Positions 1-12,316 of a stretch of DNA of 64,000 nucleotides are shown one piece after another. This DNA comes from Vitis vinifera (lineage: Eukaryota; Streptophyta; Magnoliopsida; Vitales; Vitaceae), in assembly GCF_030704535.1 (NCBI RefSeq), contig NC_081815.1:635001-699000 (forward strand), read 5' to 3'. Within the stretch, counting starts at the first letter, position 1, and each line of letters opens with the position of its first letter. Made by a program: the position numbers and the translations under genes. The notes beneath the pieces are model-generated. The model saw only the letters and a program-made list of their open reading frames with translations, was not told the DNA's origin and ran no database searches.

Positions 1-266
1 AACCATGTGGATTTGATGATAATCTGGTTTTTTAATCTCTGGTTAGATCTTAGTAATTATTTCCACTTGTTTCTGGTTGAGATGTCTGATTTTTAATAGC
101 TTAACGGGAGTTCATTTTGGTTCTACATTCCTTGATCACTTCTTTCTGGAATCAAATATCTTGCTTTGGTTCTAAAATAGTTCTTATTGATGCATGTCCA
201 CGTAAATGCGCTATTGAGTTCTTATCTTTTGCCAATCCTGCTTATTGAAATTTGTATTCTTGACAG

Positions 267-1756
267 GTTGGCTGGGATGAATCAACAGCTGGCGAACGGC
301 CAAGCCGAGTTTCAATTTGGGAAATTGAACCTGTTGTAACTCCTTTCTATTTATGTCCTCCTCCATTTTTCAGACCCAAATTTCCCAAACAACCAGGATT
401 TCCAGGTAAACCAAAATTTGCTACCAAGCAATCTTCTATAGTATGCCTGAAATATAGAAAATTTTAAGCTTTGATGTCATCCAGTTTGCTTTGATTTCCT
501 TGAGATTTTGTTATTCTTAAGCTGGATGTAGTGTTTCCACTAAATATATCTATTGGATATCTGCTACAGAAAGAACTGTCAGATAATTAATTTTTTTTGT
601 CTACAAGTACATCTAAGTGGTGTAATTCATACCCAATTGCCTGATTTCCTGGCTTAGTTAAAACTTATTTAGTTGTTTTTTGGTCTAAAGTAACAGACAA
701 TAACGAATCTTGACTTGAATGTTAGTTGCTGTATGAAGGGCTTCTCAAGAAATGTTGTGCACTTGTCTGGTAAATTTAAATAGATTGGTTATATATTGTA
801 AAGTTTGTTATAAGCATATTGGATACTTCTGATTGAAGTTAAAACTGATAAATGCAATGGGTAGTTAGAATTCAACACTGTAATGTCTTTTCTGCAATTG
901 AAAGTTAGTTAACACCAGAAATTTGGAAACTCATGAGTTTTTTCCTTTATATTTCTTCTATGCCAAAAATGACCCTTGAAATCTTTGCCTAAATTAGGGT
1001 TTGATTTTTTATATTGGTTGATGGGAACCAGATGTCACATCTGCTGATGTTCAATATTCCTCACTCATATTTGAACTTGAGTTCATTTTTTCTAAATGTT
1101 CATTTTTTTATTTATCAGAAACACACCAGATCTTTTCTATTAAATAAAAAATCAAGAAGCTCAAGACATCCTTCTACAATATACAAACCTATCCAAACAT
1201 CATATTTTTCACCATATTTTATTTTAGTTACTTGCAGACCACATTCTTCTTTTGGAGTCAGGAGTTTCGCTGAAAAACCAGATAAAACTATGGAAAGTTA
1301 CAGCTATAAATGCATAGAAAGTAATTGTTTACATAATTGACACAGAAATTTTCACTAAGAAAGTTTGAATTTCTTCTCATTCCATATTTTTTCTTACCAA
1401 ATTTCTTGGTTTGTTCTTGCAGATGATGAGTCTGATATAGAGAGTGCTTTCAAGAGAGGCATGCCCTGGCTTGGGGATGACTTTGGCATGAAGGATGCCC
1501 CGAGCTCAATCTTCCCAGGCTTGAATCTAGTCCAGTGGATGAGCATGCAACAGAATAATCAATTTCCAGCTTCTCAGTCAGGACTATTCCCTCCCATGGT
1601 TTCTTCAACTGTCCTGCACAGTAACCTTAGCACTGATGATCCGTCCAAATTGTTGAGTTTTCAAGCTCCTGCGTTGTCTGCACCAAGTCTCCAGTTCAAT
1701 AAAGTAAATCAACAAAATCAAGTTAGCCAATTCCAGCAGCCATCTTTGGCATGGCC

Positions 1757-1788
<32 letters not shown>

Positions 1789-4700
1789 TACAGCAACTGT
1801 TGCAGACTCCTATTAATCCACAACAACACCCCCAGCAGCATCAGCGCCAGCAGCAACAGCAGCCCCAGCAGCAGCATCAGCAGCAGCAACAACAACAACA
1901 ACATCAACAACATCCACAGCAGCAGCAGCAGCACCAACTGCAACAATTGCAACAACCACAGCTGCTGCTGCAGCAGCACCAACAGTTGCAACCGCAGCAG
2001 CAACAACAGCAACAACAGCAGCAACAACCACAACATCAGCAGCAGCAGCAGCAGCAGCCACCACCACACCAGCAGCAGCATCAGCCACCACAGCAGCAGC
2101 AGCCGCTCCAACAGCTATTCCAACCAGCTTTTGTAAATGGTGGTGTTTCCTCAAATCAGATCCTTAATCAGAATTCACAGCAACCAATTTTATACCCTCA
2201 GCTTCAGCCACAACAGTCACTAACAGGCAATACCCTATCTCAACAAAGTATTCAGTCTGCTAGTAGGAATTCATTTCAGTTGTCATCTTTGCCACAAGAC
2301 TTGCAGTTTCAGCAACAAATGGAACAGCAGCCTAGCCTTGTACAGAGGCATCAGCAGCCGCATACACAAATGCAACAATCATCCCCACAGTTGTTGCAAC
2401 ATAGCTCGTCTCAGAGGCCACAACAGCCACAGCAACCACAAGTGCAACAATCCTCACAGCAGAACCTACCAGAGCATCAACTTCAGTTACAGTATCTGCA
2501 GAAATTGCAGCAGCAGCAGTTGCTTTCTCCGGTAAGCCCACGGTTACAGCCTCAGCAGCCACAGCAACAGCAGGCAAATCAACAAAACCAGTCATTACAA
2601 CATTTGTCTCTGTCTCAGCAGCAGCTAAGTAGCAATAGTTTCTCAACATCAGCGCTCATGCAATCACAACAAATTCCCATGAACCAACTCCAGGGCCAGC
2701 ACAAACCAATTACAGCAATCAGAGCTCATTCTGGGCTTACAGATGGGGATGCTCCATCATGTTCAACCTCACCTTCTACTAATAATTGCCAGGTCCCATC
2801 AAATTTCCTCAATAGAAACCAACAAGGGCCAGCCATATTATTGGGGGATTCAGTGGTTGAGCCTGCTAGTAATCTTGTCCAAGAGCTTCAAAGCAAGTCT
2901 GATATCCGCATAAAAAATGAAGTACCCAGCTCAAAAGTACCAGACCAACTAAGATACAAAGGTACTGTTACTGATCAATTGGAAGCTTCTTCATCTGCGA
3001 CGTCTTATTGCTTGGATGCTGGTACCCTCCAGCAGAATTTCACACTCCCCACCTTCTGTTTGGATGGAGATGTTCAGTCAAATCCTCAGAGTAATCCTCC
3101 TTTTGCAGTTAATATTGATGGTTTGACACCTGACACTCTGTTGTCGAGGGGTTTTGACTCAGGAAAGGATCTTCAGAACTTGCTTTCTAATTATGGTGGA
3201 ACTCCAAGAGATATTGAGACGGAGTTGTCTACTGCTGCGATTAGCTCTCAGTCATTTGGGGTTCCGAACATGTCTTTCAAGCCTGGGTGTTCAAATGATG
3301 TTGCCATCACAGAGACTGGGGTTTTGAGCAATGGGTTGTGGACAAACCAGGCTCAGCGTATGCGGACATATACAAAGGTTTGTTACTCTACTAGTTCTCT
3401 TTGGTTTAGCAATATTTAACTGTTTGAGAACATGGTTAGACTTTCCTCTGTAACCACAACACTGGGTAAATGCATCGATGTCAAAATAAGTTTTTGGCAT
3501 CAGATGCTCTGTCATCTCTAATTCGTTCCAAGATTAGAAGCTAAATTGCTAGGGTATGCCCAAACCTGCACAGCCTAGTTGTTTCTAACTAGAGAAAAAT
3601 GGAGACAGACCTGCATAGGATAGCTCTGGTTTTTATTTTAGACATTTTTTGCTATAAATATGACTTGCAATATAAGTGGAATACTAAGCCACATTTCTCA
3701 TCCAACTTAAAGATTGCACTCCTCTTTTTCCCTCCATTTCATAGGCTTTCTGGATTAAAATACTGTTTCTTGCTAAGGTTGTAATATTGATATCTTCTAT
3801 AACATGATCAAGTTAGCACATGCTATTCCAGATACCTCACAGGGAGTATAAAAATGATGGTTTCTAAGCTTTCGGCATATATATTCTTAAGACAAGATCA
3901 AAACCCCGTTGCTGCATTGTTGTTTAGTTAGTAGCTCATGCCACACACAATAACATCTACAATATTGATTTCCATCATAAAGAAATTTTCTCTGCTAAGG
4001 AGAGCATGATTTATAAAATGCCAGCCTGGCTTGATATTGATAAGAGTTTGACCCACTGCAAGCTCTCACCTTTACCCTTATATCTGGGAAAGGGGGACAA
4101 CTCCTCACAATAATATAAGTTCTAGGAGATGATTTAGATAAGAGGTCATTGTTTATGTCATCCTTAACCTTCTAGCATTTATTTAGTGAAAAACTAAGCA
4201 ACAGTAGGATGGATTGGGGATTCTATTAGATGTCCATAGAAATGATATATGTGATAAACATGACTAGCAAAATAGGACATGGAAATGGACATTTTGAATC
4301 AGAAAAGGAGAGCTAATGCAGGTCTCACCTTGAATACTAGTTTGGAGATCACCTACCATATCTGAAAACTCCATGCTGGTCAAAGACAATCTTTTCATTT
4401 CCTTTTTTTCCCATGATAGATCTTCATTCATTTCTTTTCATATCTGGTTCTTATCACTGGTACAGGTTGCAACCATCCTGACGTTTTGGTAACTTTCAAA
4501 TGCATAAGACGTTCAATTTATTCTGTGTAAATACCAGATGATTAGGACTAACAATGTCTTTCTGTTCATATCTTTTTTTGATAGGCTTTTCTGTTACGAG
4601 TTTTTTCCTTTTTTGTTATCTTAATGCTGTTGTTAAATGCCTAATACCAATTTAAATTCTTGAAGGTTCAAAAGCGTGGTTCTGTGGGGAGATCTATCGA

Positions 4701-5145
4701 TGTCACTCGTTACAAAGGTTATGATGAGCTCAGGCATGATCTTGCCCGCATGTTTGGAATTGAAGGGCAGCTAGAAGATCCACAAAGGACCGACTGGAAG
4801 CTTGTTTATGTTGATCATGAGAATGACATACTACTTGTTGGTGATGACCCTTGGGAGTATGTCAAAAATTGCTCGGATTTCATATTAGCTCTTATACATT
4901 GCTTTCTGTTTTAATCATGTTTAACCATTCTCATTCTCATTTCTTCCTCCCTATTTACTTGCAGAGAGTTTGTAAGCTGTGTTCAGAGTATAAAGATACT
5001 GTCATCTGCTGAAGTACAGCAGATGAGTTTGGATGGAGATCTGGGTCACGTGCCTGTCCCAAATCAAGCTTGTAGTGGGACTGATAGTGGGAATGCATGG
5101 AAGGGTCACTACGAGGATACCTCAGCTGCCTCATTTAATCGATGA
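267..5145 (+). CDS. ARF19: Auxin response factor, ARF7/ARF19 type (5' truncated by window)
   Basis: Auxin-responsive transcriptional activator of the nucleus. Four exons are visible: 267-405, 1423-3377, 4666-4856 and 4965-5145 (stop TGA). They join in frame and give the C-terminal 821 residues; the B3 DNA-binding domain lies left of the window. The first exon holds the end of the ARF family domain ([22 protein letters not shown], here cut short, then [14 protein letters not shown]), and exon 1423 opens with [20 protein letters not shown], wording typical of the ARF7/ARF19 clade rather than ARF5, 6 or 8. The middle region is extremely Gln-rich (about 1720-2640), as in activating ARFs. The last two exons encode the PB1 (Aux/IAA-interaction) domain: the basic face around [20 protein letters not shown] and the acidic OPCA motif around [20 protein letters not shown]. 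Introns are 1,017, 1,288 and 108 bases. Bases 1-266 look intronic. ARF7 and ARF19 cannot be separated from this alone. Confidence 0.95.
1757..2110 (+). repeat. CAG/CAA-rich polyglutamine-coding tract in the ARF exon
   Basis: Dense runs of CAG and CAA, broken by CAT/CAC (His), CCA (Pro) and CTG/TTG (Leu), encode the core of the Gln-rich transactivation region of the ARF. The longest pure run is ten Gln codons at about 1758-1787. CAG-only and CAA-interrupted blocks alternate. Reverse-strand open frames across this tract (poly-Leu and poly-Ala/Val) are artefacts of the repeat. Length polymorphism between alleles is likely. Confidence 0.9.
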
Positions 5146-6159
5146 AAGTTACAAACTTCCTAACATCAAGATAATTCATCATGCCTTTGGGTAGACTATC
5201 AGGTATCATCAAATTGGACGATGGATGCCCCGTCTGGTCGGTGCTTGTCAGTTCTACGAGCAATGTGAACTAGCTCTTCTTATGAGGTGATGTGTCCATA
5301 AACAGAGGGAAATGGAGTAGTAATTGGGGGGGGGGGCAGACTATTATAGTTTTTGCCACTCTTCACCTCTGCATACAAGTCCACCGATTCCCTGGTTGAG
5401 GAACTGAGCGCTTTTAAAAAACGCTAAGGCTTAGAGCTCGAATCATATAGTAGGGTGAAAAACTACAGCTTATTCAAATTTTTTGATGCTGGCATCCGCA
5501 TCTGCTTTTGTTGCAATTGGTTGCGCCTGTGCAATGGTATTTCAGAAAGAGCCAGCAGGGGCGGAAACAAAAGGCAGATGATGTATAATACAGTACTTTT
5601 CCTTCAGTTAAGGCTTAAAAGGACTGTCACTTGCAAAGAACCCTGTTTATATGTTATGTTCTCGCTGTAACCATAACTACTAGGCACACAATTTTTACCT
5701 ACTGTAAAGGAATTCTGCTATTGCTGCTGCTTGTCTTTCTGCACCACTTTTGAGTCCTCGAGTGCCTCGAGTACGGTTACAACTTTATTCAGCTCCATAC
5801 TCCTGTTTATAAATTTAGATCAGTTGATGGGATTTTTCTTCAGAATAAATTTTCACCCGTCAACCATCTCCCAACCTCTAAAAATAACTCATTTGGCTTA
5901 AAAGGATTATCGAATAACCCTAAGATACAAAGTTCCTCAGATGGTATTCAGTTGCTAACTTGTCTGCAGACCTACAAGCGTGTTAAAACAAGCCCAAATA
6001 CAGACAACAAAGGCCAATCAATCCAAGTATGGAAAGTGTCGTCTTAAGAAATGGAAAGCTGCATGGATAATGTTCTGAATGGCTACATTTAGAATCCAAA
6101 CTTTGAGAACCATATTGGAAAATTCTGCATTACAGAGAATGAAAAATATAAATTGACAA
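5146..6159. other. Convergent spacer: 3' UTRs of ARF (+) and CPN20 (-)
   Basis: No coding gene is visible between the two convergent stop codons, 1,014 bases apart. The stretch should hold the 3' UTRs of both genes. It contains an 11-base G run at 5326-5336 just after the ARF stop. No single strong polyadenylation signal stands out, so the transcript ends cannot be fixed from sequence. Small open frames here (for example 5455-5670) have no recognisable content. Confidence 0.6.
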
Positions 6160-8341
6160 CTAAGAAAGCACAGCCATAATATCTGATGCCTTTAGAGCTA
6201 TGTAGTCAGAACCATCACTGCCCTTGAAGTCATTCCCTGCATACTTGGAATATAGAACTGTATTTCCTGGGCTCACAGACAGTGGTTTCCTCTTACCATC
6301 CTCATCCAAAGGACCAGGCCCGACTGCCACCACCTGTTATATCCAAAAGACAGGATGTATAAATTGAAGATGAAATCTTCATATAAACTTTGTACTGATT
6401 AAACTCATGAACTGTAATTTGATTGATTGCTTACCGTGCCAATGGAAGGTTTTTCCTTGCTTGCCTCTGTTAGCAGCAAGCCTCCAGCAGTCTTTTCCTC
6501 GGCCTCAGCAACCTGCATTGGAAATTAAAGCAAAGCAAGTTATACCCTTCATGTATAATGAAAGAAAAACAGCAGTCACTGATTATTTCTCCATGTGCTT
6601 GATCATTATGTGGTTCTGGAAATTGAGTCTGTAATGAGGTTATAATGTGTCCCAGCCATTGAAATATAAGGCAACAATGTAGCATAAAACATCAGAGTCA
6701 GGCAACATCAGTGAAGTATACTGTAGTATTTAATATGAAATAAAAGTGGGAATATACATATAGCCAGCCTCTTCTCAAAACCAGAATAGTACAAAGAAAA
6801 AGTAGTAACATTTTCGGAACCATTTCCAAATCTAAATTTTCACAGTGCACATGCAGTCAAATGTGGGCTAGAGTTAAAACCTTCTTGCGGACTTGATTGT
6901 TTATGATACCTTGGCTATTATTTTAGAGACTGTACTTTACATAGATTACTATAAAATGCAAATTAATTAAAATGGACAACAAACCTTGATTAGAACTCTA
7001 TCATTCAGGGGCTTCAGATCCTTAACATCATCTGTCTCGAGAATACCAACAATGTCATCCTCCTTCAATATCAGATGATTTGATCCATTGAACTCCACCT
7101 CTGTCCCTGCGTACTTGGAATACACTACCTGGGCACCAGTCTACATGAATAGAAGTAAGTTAGTGGAAGTCATTGACAATGGAAAAAAAGGAACTGGGAG
7201 TATTAAAACTAAATGATCACCTTCACACAAATGTCCAATTTGTTCTTCCCAATTGTCTTGCCTTCTCCTACGGCAACAACCTCCCCTCCTTGTGGTTTTG
7301 TTTGAGCAGTAGTTGGAAGTAAAATACCACCGACAGTCTTCTCCTCTGCAGTTTTAATCTTTACCAGCACTCTGTCACCCAAAGGCTTCAGGGAAGTGTA
7401 CTGCAAACTCAGAACACCTCGAGTTAAATAAGCAGAGGGAAAAAGAGAAAAAAAGAGAAAGAAAAAGAAAATACAGATGCTAGGTGCATCTAATAGAAAT
7501 AAGGAAATCCCTGCATTATGGCATATCAGCAATGCAAACCCAAGAACAAGAATAATCTTGGCAAATAGAACTGTGTGATTTCATAGAAATGATTGTAAAA
7601 TGAATTGAACACCATTAACAATAGAATAAGAAAAAGTACAATCACAGAGGAACATCAAAAGCCTAAACAAGAATCAAGCAAACTCTCATACATCTGTTGC
7701 ACATTATATGTAGAAACTAATAACCATCTTCCAAAATTCACAAACTTCATAGCAGGGTCCATTCTTGAAGCCAATTCCCATCTAAATAGCTAACAACAAA
7801 ACCTGAAACTACCAATTGGGTTGATATCAAACCTTACATTCTGTTCGTACTAACCAAGAGCAAATATAGGATCAAAAAAATCCATGCTATCTAGTAAATA
7901 ATTACCCTTTAAAGCCCCTGCTCGATTTCCCAGAAAAAGCAACCATTACTAAAGATGCAATTCGAAAGCAAAATCTGCAAAACCACACCAAGCAAAACCC
8001 CCATTTGTTGCAAGTCAACGAACCCCTGAACAGTCACCCAGTGGCTTACACTACCAGGCCTATAGCCACTGACCCAACTTTCAACTGCCAACTCCACAAG
8101 TTCTCATCCTTTATAGGTATACAAAACAATAGCAACATCAAACAAGAAGAAGAAGAGAAAAATGGTGGGATACCTTGGGGGTAACAACAGTGGCAGCTCT
8201 GACAACCAGACTCCGAAAGGACCTCTGGGTGAGACCACCTGCTTTCAATGGTAGACCCATAGATGAAATTCTGACAGTTGAAGGTCTAAGTCCCTCAAAC
8301 GATGGCAAACTCCTCGTTGAAATCGTTGGAGCAGTCGCCAT
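6160..8341 (-). CDS. CPN20: Chloroplast 20 kDa co-chaperonin (CPN20/CPN21, double Cpn10)
   Basis: Co-chaperonin that caps the chloroplast Cpn60 folding machine in the stroma. Five exons read on the minus strand: 8174-8341, 7221-7400, 6985-7140, 6435-6512 and 6160-6333. They sum to 251 codons plus stop, close to the known length of about 250. Exon 1 is a Ser/Thr/Arg-rich transit peptide starting [11 protein letters not shown] and ending near [11 protein letters not shown]. Two Cpn10 domains follow in tandem, each beginning with the same hallmark: [12 protein letters not shown] (about residue 59) and [12 protein letters not shown] (about residue 157), with mobile-loop segments [11 protein letters not shown] and [16 protein letters not shown] recurs in both halves. 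The ATG at 8341 was chosen because a splice acceptor (TTGCAG) lies just three bases upstream, so an in-frame upstream ATG at 8374 would fall inside a 5' UTR intron (donor GTAAGG near 8447). Confidence 0.95.
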
Positions 8342-8668
8342 TTCCTGCAACAACATCGCCAAAAACGCCCCCATAAGCAGACTAATTGAGAAGATAAAGA
8401 CACAAAAATACAGAAATTCATGGAGAAATGGAGAAGTATACCCTTACTGAGTGATTGGAGTGATATAGGAATACAGGGTTTCTGAAGGACGCTGGGAGAG
8501 GAGAATAGAAGAGAGGATAAACCCTGGCAAAGTTGGAGGGAGACGGGGTTGGGACCCTAGGGTTTTATCAATCACAAGACGTTTCTAGAATATTGGCGTG
8601 AGGTGTATTCTGCTGTTGCTCCATGGGCTGCTTTTAGTGAAGGGTGCTAACGTCTAGTAGTCTCTAAC

Positions 8669-8726
8669 ACGACGTCGTTTTCACTTTTTTGCAGTTTAAT
8701 TTAGATAATGGAATACGACGTCGTTT
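8669..8726. promoter_or_regulatory. Two copies of palindrome-cored ACGACGTCGTTT upstream of CPN20
   Basis: The 12-mer ACGACGTCGTTT occurs at 8669-8680 and again at 8715-8726, about 330-385 bases upstream of the CPN20 start. Its first ten bases are a perfect palindrome with an ACGT-type core (GACGTC), the kind bound by plant bZIP factors. A third copy lies inside a transposon at 62368. A regulatory role is inferred, not shown. Confidence 0.5.
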
Positions 8727-9934
8727 CCTTTTCTCCAAATCTGGCATCTCCTCCGAAATGGCCGGCTTCGACCTTTCCATTAACTCTGTGATATGAGCAG
8801 ATTGAGCCCACATTAATATTTTGGCAATACATATCAATTACTTTTGCAACCAATTCTGTGGTATAATATATTTAAATGATTTATATAATTATATAATTTT
8901 ATAAAGTTCACCTCCTTAGGTATATAATTAATTTAATGCGCTTTAGTTGGAGACTATGATGACTGCAATGGGTTAGATGGGCTGGGCTGGAGACCATGAT
9001 GACTCCAATGGGTCATCAGTGTCCTGAGGGATAGTAAGGAGAGAAAATTCTCTCAAAGTACATTTACCTAGGTTAAAATTCCAAAAATATCCTTAACTAA
9101 AATAATACAAGAAAGATGAAGAGAGTGTACGTGGATTCATACGGCGCCTCCATTAGTTGTAAACGGTAAAAAAATAAACATTAAATATTGAAATCAAATT
9201 TTGGTTTTTAGCACCTTATAAATTAAAATGTTCAGTAAAAATATATTTGTTATCCACAACCTAAATACCTTTAAAAATATTTTTAAACCATTATTGTTTT
9301 TCACACATTTCTATTTTTTTTTACTACAGTTTCTAATTTTATTGGAAAAAAAAACATGTTCCATGATTAAGTAAGAAAAATGATGATTTTTTTTAAATAT
9401 AAATTCTTCTAATTTTAAATTGATCAACAACATTTTTAGAGATAGAAAATCTGATTTTTTAATTTGGGTTTACCAAGAGAACTTTTGGAGAGAGATTTAA
9501 ACAAATTGATATGTTAAAACACTTAATCCTCTCTTGTTTTTCTATAATAAAATAATTTAAAACAATTATGAGATTGTATGACAATTATTTTTTAGAATGG
9601 TTTTTTTTTTCAACAAAACAATAAATTAGGAAAAGACACAAATATCAAACAAACTCTATACTTTTCTTTGTATGATGTTTTTTTTCATATTTTTTTCTTA
9701 CTTTATATCTTTCAATGCATTATTTTTATCATAAAATATAGGTATGACAAAAATGCATTATATTATGAACTAATATAATATATTGATAGTTTTATATGAA
9801 CATCATATTTGTATTATGAATTAATTTTTGAACTCAAATAAAGTATTAATTTGAATTCATGAGGCTTGCAATTTAATTTTTTAATAATAAAATAATTTTA
9901 ATGCAATGAGTAAACAATACAGATACAATGGTAT

Positions 9935-10005
9935 AACGTGTTAATATCAATATCAATAGAGTATAAATAAACGTGTTAATATCAATATCAATAGAGTATA
10001 AATAA
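9935..10005. repeat. Tandem 35-bp direct repeat (2 copies)
   Basis: The unit starting AACGTGTTAATATCAATATC is present twice back to back, at 9935 and 9970, with no difference that I can see. It lies in gene-free AT-rich DNA. Confidence 0.85.
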
Positions 10006-12039
10006 ACATTTATAGGATCATTATTTTTGTCACGTAATATACATATAGCATGAATGTAATACATTTACAATACATTATATCACATACAACTCAAAATATT
10101 TGATGTTGCTATTACAATGTAACATGATTTAGAAATTTTTGAATTTTTTCACATGCTATACCATCAAATGAATATTTTTGTTACTCCATTGATTTGTGCT
10201 TGTGAAAAACAATTACTCATTTTGTTGAGTCAACAAAATTCTTTCTTAGTTGATCATGAACAACTGTTAAAGTTGTTGTTAGAAGCACAAAATGATAGAG
10301 TGATCCAATGGTTTAGTTTTATTTCAAAGATTCAATTTTTTTTTTATTTTGTCTATTAGGTTTTCCATAAAAGTCACGATTTTTTTTTTCTTAAAAAAAC
10401 TTGAGAAAATTATACTTGAAATAATTTATTTTTTATAATAAAATAAGATAAAAATGTATACAAATCCCCACTTTTCCCACATTTTTTCAACCTCACGGAA
10501 GCCAAAACAAAAAACAAAAAAGAGTTGAATCAAAAGGTAAAGTAGTCACCTCATAAGTCAGAATAATTATCCCTAAGCTGAAGATGATAGGTCTGGGAGA
10601 CTCGGATTGATTTAGGTGGAAAGGCTACTGGCCATGGTTTGGAGAGTCTGGCTCAATCCTAGGCTCTTAGCCCAAATCAATAGGCAGGCTTGGTTTTAAA
10701 ATTTTCAAAAGCTCAGGACTGAGGCCCATTCCAAACTCAATGAAAAAATTGGGCCAAGGCCAGACCAAAGCCTGAATCAAACCGGGCATGGATAGACAGT
10801 GGGCTAGGGCCGAGGTTTGTTTCCAAACTTTCAAAATTTGGGCCACCACCTGACCAAAGTGTACCTCGATCATAGCCCATTCCTAACATCTTAAGCCCAA
10901 ATCTCAACTTTAATACAACAGAAGCCCAAAGCCCAACACCAGGCTAACGACAAAAGATTGACGGTTAGCGATGACGCAAGAGAAAGAAAGGTCATGCATG
11001 ACGTAACTGAGTGAGCGCGTGTGCGACGGTTGATAGAGTCAAAGTGCCGCGGTAGTTGAGGCAGACCATTCTTGATGCTTAGGTGTGGGCTTACGTCATC
11101 TACATACCTCCTTCCCTTTGTCACACTCTTTTACTTCTCGAAATCTTAACAGTGACCACGGGTCTCCCTTGTTTCCAGCTCAGGTGCTTTGGCTGCCAGA
11201 TTGCTCCACCCTAAAATTAATTGTATTTATCATTTAATAAATTTAAATTCTTACTTGACAATTTACACTACTTAGAAAAAATAATAAATCTCCTTCTGAC
11301 AAAGCTAAAATATACAAATATAAAAATGTATTCATTTATTTATAAACTATATTTAGTTTATTATAATTTAAAATATAAAAAAATTAAATGAATTCACCAT
11401 TTCATTTTAACATGCATTCGTGATAAAAATTTATTTAAATAATCAAGACATTGTTTAACTTAAAGTTTTCTCCCTCATCAACCTATGGGAGATTTTTTCT
11501 TTTACACCATTTACGTATTACAAGAATATGAGGCTTACGTGCTTGAAATACAATACTTAATTTTTGAAAAATTAGATATTTTTATTAAAAAAAAAAGTCA
11601 ATCAAATGGTTCTAGGAATAGTGATTTTCAACACAAAGAATAATTCCATACTTAAATTAAATAATTAATAAGATATTTATTTACGCCCAACACCCTTGAC
11701 ATTACTATACGATGCCATCTCATATTTGAAAAAAAAAAAAATAATGATCTCATCACACCCGTGGACAAATTTCAACAAGAAAATTTGTTTATAATAATCT
11801 AAAACACACAAAAATTGAACGAAGGTCCAATACTTAAATTAATATACTCTATCTTTCGCTCATTTTTTATTTTAGTACATGGTGCACTTGTAAATTGTGC
11901 TCCTTAACAAATAATTATTAATTGGAGACATCTAAATATTTATTACTTACTGCTGTCCTTTGGGCCCACGAACTTTCGTCTTCTCACCATATGTCTATTT
12001 CAGAGGTTTTCGAAATTGAGTCACATGGAAGTGAAGACG

Positions 12040-12045
12040 CACGTG
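12040..12045. promoter_or_regulatory. G-box CACGTG upstream of the first ERF gene
   Basis: A palindromic CACGTG lies about 147 bases upstream of the TATA box of the ERF gene. G-boxes are bound by bHLH and bZIP factors, and ORA47-type ERF genes are known jasmonate-responsive genes in Arabidopsis. The functional link here is inference. Confidence 0.45.
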
Positions 12046-12186
12046 GCTCCCACAGATGAGAGAAGGGTCACAGAGCCGCACCGCGTAGCCCATACCATCT
12101 TGCTCTAGTCATGCCACGTATCCAATTCTGGGTCTGGATTTGGAATTCAGAGCAACACGCCTGTTGGGTGTTGACCCACCTCATCA

Positions 12187-12194
12187 TATAAATA
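12187..12194 (+). promoter_or_regulatory. TATA box of the first ERF gene
   Basis: TATAAATA sits 130 bases before the chosen ATG. This supports a start at 12317 rather than the in-frame ATG at 12140, which lies upstream of the TATA box. Confidence 0.65.
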
Positions 12195-12316
12195 CGAGCC
12201 GTCACTCCCAAACTCAGCAAAACTACACTCAGATACTCGAACAAAATCCGATTTGCTCGAAAGAGATATTGGGGACTTGCCAAAATCGGAACCTGAGGAT
12301 AAGGACAAGGACAGAA

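Larger units (their letters stand above)
8342..12186. other. CPN20 promoter and AT-rich intergenic space
   Basis: No gene is recognised. From 8342 to about 8770 lie the CPN20 5' UTR (with a probable short intron, 8345-8447) and promoter. An imperfect direct repeat of 25 bases, reading GGAGACTATGATGACTGCAA and onward, starts at 8949 and again at 8989. From about 9150 to 10500 the DNA is very AT-rich. A richer island at 10600-11150 is full of GCCCAA/GGCC words, with TGACG-type motifs near its end. Short open frames at 10153, 10667 and 10891 have no recognisable domains. AT-rich sequence resumes at 11200, and the promoter of the first ERF gene begins around 11950. Confidence 0.5.

Noticed and set aside
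1788-2154. Reverse-strand open frames of 107 and 113 codons (poly-Leu and poly-Ala/Val)
   Set aside because: They are shadows of the CAG/CAA repeats of the ARF exon in other frames and have no protein-like composition.
10667-11124. Two reverse-strand open frames in a GCCC-rich patch
   Set aside because: Composition comes from repeated GCCCAA/GGCC words and no protein family is recognisable.
12140-12316. In-frame N-terminal extension of the first ERF
   Set aside because: It starts before the TATA box at 12187, and the MVKK start at 12317 fits the family.
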